Source of the DNA: an uncultured Oscillospiraceae bacterium
GTDB taxonomy: Bacteria > Bacillota > Clostridia > Oscillospirales > Acutalibacteraceae
Length of the DNA stretch: 27,042 nt
Reading direction: 5' to 3'
Assembly: GCA_900549755.1 (NCBI GenBank)
Contig: URPQ01000022.1
Span: forward strand, 1 to 27,042
Shown in pieces: positions 22,667-27,042 of this stretch; position 1 is the stretch's first letter; every line of letters starts with the position of its first letter. Made by a program: the position numbers and the translations under genes. The notes under the pieces are model-generated. The model ran no database searches. It saw only the letters and a program-made list of their open reading frames with translations, and was not told the DNA's origin.

Positions 22667-24868
22667 ATGAAACGGTATTCGGCTTTTGCGTCAATTTTTG
22701 TTTTGTTGGCGGTTTTAATTTTCACACCGTGCAGCCGTGTCTCGGCAGCGGAAATCCCTGCCGACGGTATGACGGGTGTTCTTACAAAGGGTGATTTGTC
22801 GTTTTATGCAAATGCCGAAAACGGTGAAGTTGCTTTAATAAATACCGAAAGCGGAATAAGCTGGAAATCAAATCCCGATTTTTCCGATGCCGACGAGCGC
22901 TTGGGCAACGGGCAAAAGCGGCTTATGGGCGCTCAGCTTGAAATATTATATTACGATACAAAAAATTCTCCGCAGGAAAGAAACTCTGCCGTAGCTTCGG
23001 TAGCAAAGGGCGGTCTTTCGTTTTCAAAAACCGAAAAAGGCTGCAGGTTTGTTTACGATTTTCCCGAGGATGAAATTTCGGTAACGCTGGAATACGAATT
23101 GAGCAATTCGTATCTTTCGGTGAGGATTCCGAAGAACGGCATTTCGGAAAAAGGCGGAAACCGCCTGCTTGAAATTTCGGTTTTGCCCTACTTCGGCTGC
23201 GGCAGCTTTGACGACAGCGGCACTATTTTGCTGCCCGACGGCTGCGGGACGATTATTGAAATGAACAACGGTAAATCATCGGGCAGCGCAATTCACGAGC
23301 GAATTTACGGCGATGATGTTGTTGCGTCTCCCGACCGTTTGGTTACGGAGCGGAAAAATATGCAGTTCCCGGTTTTCGGAATCGGCAAAAACGGAAACGG
23401 CTTACTTGCGTTGGTGGAAAGCGGAGACGGGTCTTCTTACATAAACGCATATACCGCGGGAATGAAAAAGAATTATAACTGCGCTTACTTTTCGTTTGAA
23501 TACCGTTCTACGGGAACGGTTGTATTGGACGGTTCCTCTAAAAATGCAAAAACGGTGCGCAAAATTTCGGAACAAGCCATTTCAACCGATTTTTGTATGC
23601 GCTATTACCTGACTGCCGCGCCGGGGGATTATAACTCGGTGGCGGTGGCTTACAGAGCATACCTTGAAAAGGAACAAAATTTTAAGGCAAATGAAAAACA
23701 AGAGGAATTGCCGTTTTATTTTACCGCTTACGGGGCGCTTCGCCGCAAGGGAACGGTATGCTTTATTCCTATGACGGTAACCGTTCCGCTTACCACCTAT
23801 TCTCAGGCGCGGAAGATGATAGCCGATATTGAAAACGCCGGAATATCAAATTTAATTTTTTCCTATGTCGGCTGGGAAAAAGGCGGAGTATCGGGCAAAA
23901 TGCCTGCCGCAGGAAAATACGAGGGCAAGCTCGGCGGGAAAAAGGAGTTTATGCGGCTGGCTGAATATACCAATGACAAAGGCGTTACATTTCTGCCAGA
24001 TGTCAACACGGTGCGCCTTATGCAAAACGGAAACGGTTTTACAAAAAACAGTGCTTCCGCCGCAACATTGGACGGAACGCCGGGGCTGCAATATGCCTAC
24101 AGTCTTTCAAGCGGATTGAAAAATGTAAGTCTGACGCCCTATTGCCTTTTAGCTCCGAAAAAATACGGCACGGTTTTGGAAAAATATTTTAAAAAATACA
24201 ACACCTCGGCTCTTTCGGGCATTTCGCTGCGCGAGCTCGGGAGCACGCTTTATTCGGATCATCATAAGGGCTCAACCGATAGAGATCAGGCGCTGAATTA
24301 TGCTAAAAAGGCGTTGGAATATGCCGCGGGGCAGAAAAAAAAGCTGCTAACGGCAGGTGCGTTCGGTTATGCTGCCGCAGCCTCGGATTATATTATTTCC
24401 GCCCCCACTTCGGATAGCGGCTATGATATTACCGACCGCAGCGTTCCTTTTTATCAGTTAGTTTTGAGCGGTTATCGCAGCTATTCCACAGAACCTGTGA
24501 ACCTTTCGGGCAATCCCGAAAAGGCATTTTTAAAGGCGGCGGAAACCGGCAGCGCACTGAATTTTTCCTTTACCGCGCAAAACGGCGAAAAAACCGAAGG
24601 AACATATCTTTCAAAGCTTTACAATTCCGATTATAAAGATTGGCTATTAACCGCCTCAGAGCAATATAAGCGGCTTTCGGAAATATTCGGGGCAACAGGC
24701 GGCACGGCGCTGGTTCGTCACAAGCAGCTTGCCGAAGGCGTGTACTGCTCAGCATTTGAAAACGGCACGCGGATAATTACCAATTATACAAATTCGGATT
24801 ATGATATGCAGGGCATAAAGGTTGCGGCAATGAATTACAAATTGATTCGGCAGGGGGAATATAAATGA
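22667..24868 (+). CDS. Secreted DUF5696 protein, glycoside hydrolase-like
   Basis: A 733-residue exported protein. The signal peptide (residues 1-27, RVSAAE) has no lipobox. An N-terminal beta-sandwich (about 35-340) resembles the domain that precedes the barrel in GH66/GH101-type enzymes. A TIM-barrel-like region follows (about 348-640), with strands ISNLIFSYVGW (393-403), VTFLPDVN (440-447) and LSGISLRELGSTLYSD (516-531). The block DITDRSVPFYQLVLSGY (587-603) is the DUF5696 signature. Asp445, Glu523 and Asp531 are candidate catalytic residues by position only. AGGGAGG at 22654-22660 supports the start; ATGA overlap with the next permease gene ties it to transport. It has no anchor of its own. 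The activity is undescribed as far as I know; extracellular glycan cleavage is inferred. Confidence 0.78.
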   Translation: MKRYSAFASIFVLLAVLIFTPCSRVSAAEIPADGMTGVLTKGDLSFYANAENGEVALINTESGISWKSNPDFSDADERLGNGQKRLMGAQLEILYYDTKNSPQERNSAVASVAKGGLSFSKTEKGCRFVYDFPEDEISVTLEYELSNSYLSVRIPKNGISEKGGNRLLEISVLPYFGCGSFDDSGTILLPDGCGTIIEMNNGKSSGSAIHERIYGDDVVASPDRLVTERKNMQFPVFGIGKNGNGLLALVESGDGSSYINAYTAGMKKNYNCAYFSFEYRSTGTVVLDGSSKNAKTVRKISEQAISTDFCMRYYLTAAPGDYNSVAVAYRAYLEKEQNFKANEKQEELPFYFTAYGALRRKGTVCFIPMTVTVPLTTYSQARKMIADIENAGISNLIFSYVGWEKGGVSGKMPAAGKYEGKLGGKKEFMRLAEYTNDKGVTFLPDVNTVRLMQNGNGFTKNSASAATLDGTPGLQYAYSLSSGLKNVSLTPYCLLAPKKYGTVLEKYFKKYNTSALSGISLRELGSTLYSDHHKGSTDRDQALNYAKKALEYAAGQKKKLLTAGAFGYAAAASDYIISAPTSDSGYDITDRSVPFYQLVLSGYRSYSTEPVNLSGNPEKAFLKAAETGSALNFSFTAQNGEKTEGTYLSKLYNSDYKDWLLTASEQYKRLSEIFGATGGTALVRHKQLAEGVYCSAFENGTRIITNYTNSDYDMQGIKVAAMNYKLIRQGEYK

Positions 24869-25752
24869 ACAAAAGGCTGTCTTTAGAACAAAAACGCGCC
24901 CGGACCGGATACGTTTTTATACTGCCGTGGCTTTTGGGACTTCTGTTTTTCTTTGCCGTACCCATTTTAACCTCGCTTATGTACTCATTTTCGCATGTAA
25001 CTATCGTTCAGGGCGGTGTAAACACACGGTTTGCGGGGCTTTCTTACTATAAAAACGCCCTGTTTTCCGATGAACGGTTTATCCCGCTTTTAGTTGCGGC
25101 GTTAAAGGAAATTGCAATTCAGGTGCCTATAATAATTATATTTGCACTTTTTATTTCGGTAATGCTGAACGCGGAATTTTACGGCAGAGGACTTGTCAGA
25201 AGTATTTTCTTTCTTCCGCTTATGCTGTCGTCTAGCGTTTTGCTTTCCATTATCAACAGTGACAGTTACAGCGGAGACGTAACAGGTTCTTCCTCGGTTT
25301 TTATGGTTTCCAGCTTTTCTATCGGCGATATTTTAACACAGGCAGGGCTGCCCGGCGGGCTTATAAAATATCTTACTTCGGTTATTGATAGTATTTTCAC
25401 AATGACCTGGCAATCCGGCGTTCAGATAATACTGTTTCTTGCGGCGCTTCAGTCAATACCGCCCTCACTTAAAGAGGCGGCAAGCGTTGAGGGGGCTACC
25501 GCCTGGGAATACTTTTGGAAAATCACTGTTCCTATGATAAGCCCCATGATATTGGTGAACATTGCCTTTACCGTGATTGATACGTTTACAAGCTATTCTA
25601 ACGGTGTAATGGAATTTGTGACTTCACAGGCGGCAAACCTGCGTTACTCGTTTTCCTCGGCTGTGACATGGATTTATTTTGTTGTTATAAGCCTGATCTT
25701 GTTTGTTGTGGTGGGACTGTTTTCAAGGAAAGTATTTTATATGAACGATTAA
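24865..25752 (+). CDS. ABC sugar permease, MalF-like (second pair)
   Basis: A 295-residue membrane protein, helix 1 at about 15-40. The EAA loop is LKEAASVEGATAWEYFWKI (202-220), a complete EAA---G motif. A loop rich in Ser and Gly at about 131-152 between helices is longer than in the first pair. Start overlaps the DUF5696 stop as ATGA. It pairs with the next gene; no binding protein is directly adjacent, so the partner may be the lipoprotein at 14518 or one beyond the window. Confidence 0.9.
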   Translation: MNKRLSLEQKRARTGYVFILPWLLGLLFFFAVPILTSLMYSFSHVTIVQGGVNTRFAGLSYYKNALFSDERFIPLLVAALKEIAIQVPIIIIFALFISVMLNAEFYGRGLVRSIFFLPLMLSSSVLLSIINSDSYSGDVTGSSSVFMVSSFSIGDILTQAGLPGGLIKYLTSVIDSIFTMTWQSGVQIILFLAALQSIPPSLKEAASVEGATAWEYFWKITVPMISPMILVNIAFTVIDTFTSYSNGVMEFVTSQAANLRYSFSSAVTWIYFVVISLILFVVVGLFSRKVFYMND

Positions 25753-25769
25753 GCAGGGGAGGTGCCGTT

Positions 25770-26756
25770 ATGAATTCTGTTTTGTTAAAATTAAAAGGGT
25801 ACGCAAGCGGACCCATAAACCGCCGCGCCGCGGTGCGCGGGCTTGAAAAAATTGCTCTTGCGCTTTTCAGATTGGGTTTGTTTATAGGGCTTTCGTATGT
25901 TATTCTTTACCCGATTCTTTATATGTTCAGCACAGCCTTTCGCAGTGACGCCGATATTTTGGACACCAGTATTGTGTGGATTCCGAAGCATTTTGTTTTA
26001 AACAATATAAAGCAGGCGTTTGTCTCGCTTAATTATCCGCGTTCGCTTTGGTATACAGTGTTTTATAATATTGTTTCGGCGGTTTTGCAAATTGCGGTAA
26101 CCGCGTTTGTGGGTTACGGCTTTGCCCGCTTTAAGTTTAAAGGCAGGGGGGTCTTGTTTGCAATAGCTCTGTTTACAATAATCGTTCCGGCGCAGACTAC
26201 TATAATACCGATGTTCGTCAGCTTTTCAAATTTTGATGTGCTCGGTATTATGAAGCTTGTGCGTCTTATATCCGGTACGGATGTAAATATCAGCATTTTA
26301 AACACACCCTTTGCGTTTTGGCTGCCGGCAATGTTCGGCATGGGAATAAGAAGCGGACTGTTTATTTACATTTTCCGTCAGTTTTTCCGCAATATGCCTA
26401 AGGAGCTTGAAGAAGCGGCTATGATAGACGGCTGCGGCGCGTTTAAAACCTATTTTTCAATAATGCTGCCGAATGCCAAAACCATTTTACTTACAGGGCT
26501 TATTTTTTCGGGCGTATGGTATTATAACGACTACTATCTCAACACAATGTTTGCCGATAAGCACTCGACCCTTACAGTCGCGTTATCGCACCTTTCAATG
26601 GCAATAGGAGAGTTTGTTTCTTTAAGCGACCAGCAGCTTATTATGATCCGCGTTCAGGCGGGCTGCCTGCTTGTCATTCTTCCGCCTATGCTTATTTATT
26701 TCTTTGTTCAAAAAAAGTTTACCGAGGGGATTGAAAGATCGGGCATTGTAGGTTAA
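25770..26756 (+). CDS. ABC sugar permease, MalG-like (second pair)
   Basis: A 328-residue membrane protein with six predicted helices and the EAA motif LEEAAMIDGCGAFKTYFSIM at about 213-232. GGGGAGG at 25756-25762 precedes ATG 25770; an open frame runs upstream to 25668 but lies inside the partner gene, so the later start is chosen. An N-terminal tail of about 26 residues and an inserted segment near 162-178 (LVRLISGTDVNISILNT) make it longer than the first-pair partner. The gap to the preceding gene is 17 bases. Confidence 0.9.
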   Translation: MNSVLLKLKGYASGPINRRAAVRGLEKIALALFRLGLFIGLSYVILYPILYMFSTAFRSDADILDTSIVWIPKHFVLNNIKQAFVSLNYPRSLWYTVFYNIVSAVLQIAVTAFVGYGFARFKFKGRGVLFAIALFTIIVPAQTTIIPMFVSFSNFDVLGIMKLVRLISGTDVNISILNTPFAFWLPAMFGMGIRSGLFIYIFRQFFRNMPKELEEAAMIDGCGAFKTYFSIMLPNAKTILLTGLIFSGVWYYNDYYLNTMFADKHSTLTVALSHLSMAIGEFVSLSDQQLIMIRVQAGCLLVILPPMLIYFFVQKKFTEGIERSGIVG

Positions 26757-26806
26757 AATAATAATAGTTTATCGGGCATATCGCTTGTTTTAAGGAAGTG
26801 AGAAAA

Positions 26807-27042
26807 TTGCAAAAGCAACTGAGCAAAAAGCTGCGAGCTATTCCGTTTAATCAATCCGCAACCCGCTTGATTTCCGTTGCCGCCAGTATTGTTTTGCTGC
26901 TTTTTCTTGTTTTTGTGCCTGTTCCGTTGTTGGTTGCAAGGACCCGAGCTTTATTTTTTCCTTTTTTGCTTTATTATATTTTCCTTTTTTGCTTCTGCTT
27001 TTTGCTTTTTTCTTTTTTTTCTCGTCCTTTTAGTGTTCTCTC
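26807..27042 (+). CDS. Start of an unknown membrane protein (truncated by window end)
   Basis: AAGGAAG at 26792-26798 is followed after 8 bases by TTG 26807, which opens a frame to the end of the window. The first 45 residues are basic then hydrophobic (SVAASIVLLLFLVFVPVPLLVA), a signal anchor or first membrane helix. From about 26950 the DNA turns almost purely pyrimidine and the translation becomes Phe/Leu only, which may be real low complexity or poor sequence at a contig end. I do not recognise the family. Confidence 0.45.
   Translation, partial: MQKQLSKKLRAIPFNQSATRLISVAASIVLLLFLVFVPVPLLVARTRALFFPFLLYYIFLFCFCFLLFSFFSRPFSVL

Overview
The window looks like a Gram-positive anaerobe of the class Clostridia, probably an Oscillospiraceae/Ruminococcaceae-type gut or rumen bacterium. 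I infer this from strong AGGAGG-type ribosome binding sites, lipobox lipoproteins, a C-terminal LPTTG sortase signal, a dockerin domain and moderate GC. The species cannot be named from the sequence. I see no tRNA, rRNA, transposase, phage gene or CRISPR array.

Layout. 1-1154: the tail of an unknown upstream gene, then a DHHW/AlgX-like SGNH protein. 1155-1701: about 550 bases without a convincing intact gene, holding a coding-like fragment on the minus strand, a nested hairpin and a strong terminator. 1702-5008, minus strand: a secreted dockerin protein and a cytosolic DUF4091 glycosidase-like protein, each with its own promoter. 5009-5238: a divergent control region with two face-to-back promoters and two perfect 18-base direct repeats exactly 40 bases apart. 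5239 to the window end, plus strand: one long run of at least 14 genes with overlaps or short gaps and no convincing internal terminator, so probably one operon of about 22 kb.

The plus-strand run encodes, in order: a cytosolic right-handed beta-helix protein; a 1432-residue LPTTG wall protein made of six copies of an approximately 160-residue module; a membrane-anchored surface protein with a low-complexity stalk; a SurA-N-like chaperone without a PPIase domain; a lipoprotein paralogue of the beta-helix protein; a solute-binding lipoprotein; a very large fusion of two carbohydrate-binding-like domains, a coiled coil and a solute-binding domain; a pair of ABC permeases; an NHL-propeller/TPR membrane protein; a Yip1-family membrane protein; a secreted DUF5696 protein; a second pair of ABC permeases; and the start of an unknown membrane protein.

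Working model (inference): this is a surface system for capturing, cutting and importing a complex glycan, built almost entirely from uncharacterised families. The wall, dockerin and stalk proteins would hold substrate or assemble enzymes. The lipoprotein beta-helix and DUF5696 proteins would cut outside the cell. Two permease pairs with two binding proteins would import the products, using an ATPase encoded elsewhere. The cytosolic beta-helix and DUF4091 proteins would finish the job inside. The most novel points are the tryptophan-rich module shared by the wall and dockerin proteins, the inside/outside beta-helix pair, and the direct-repeat control site. No recognised textbook glycoside hydrolase is present, so the substrate cannot be stated.
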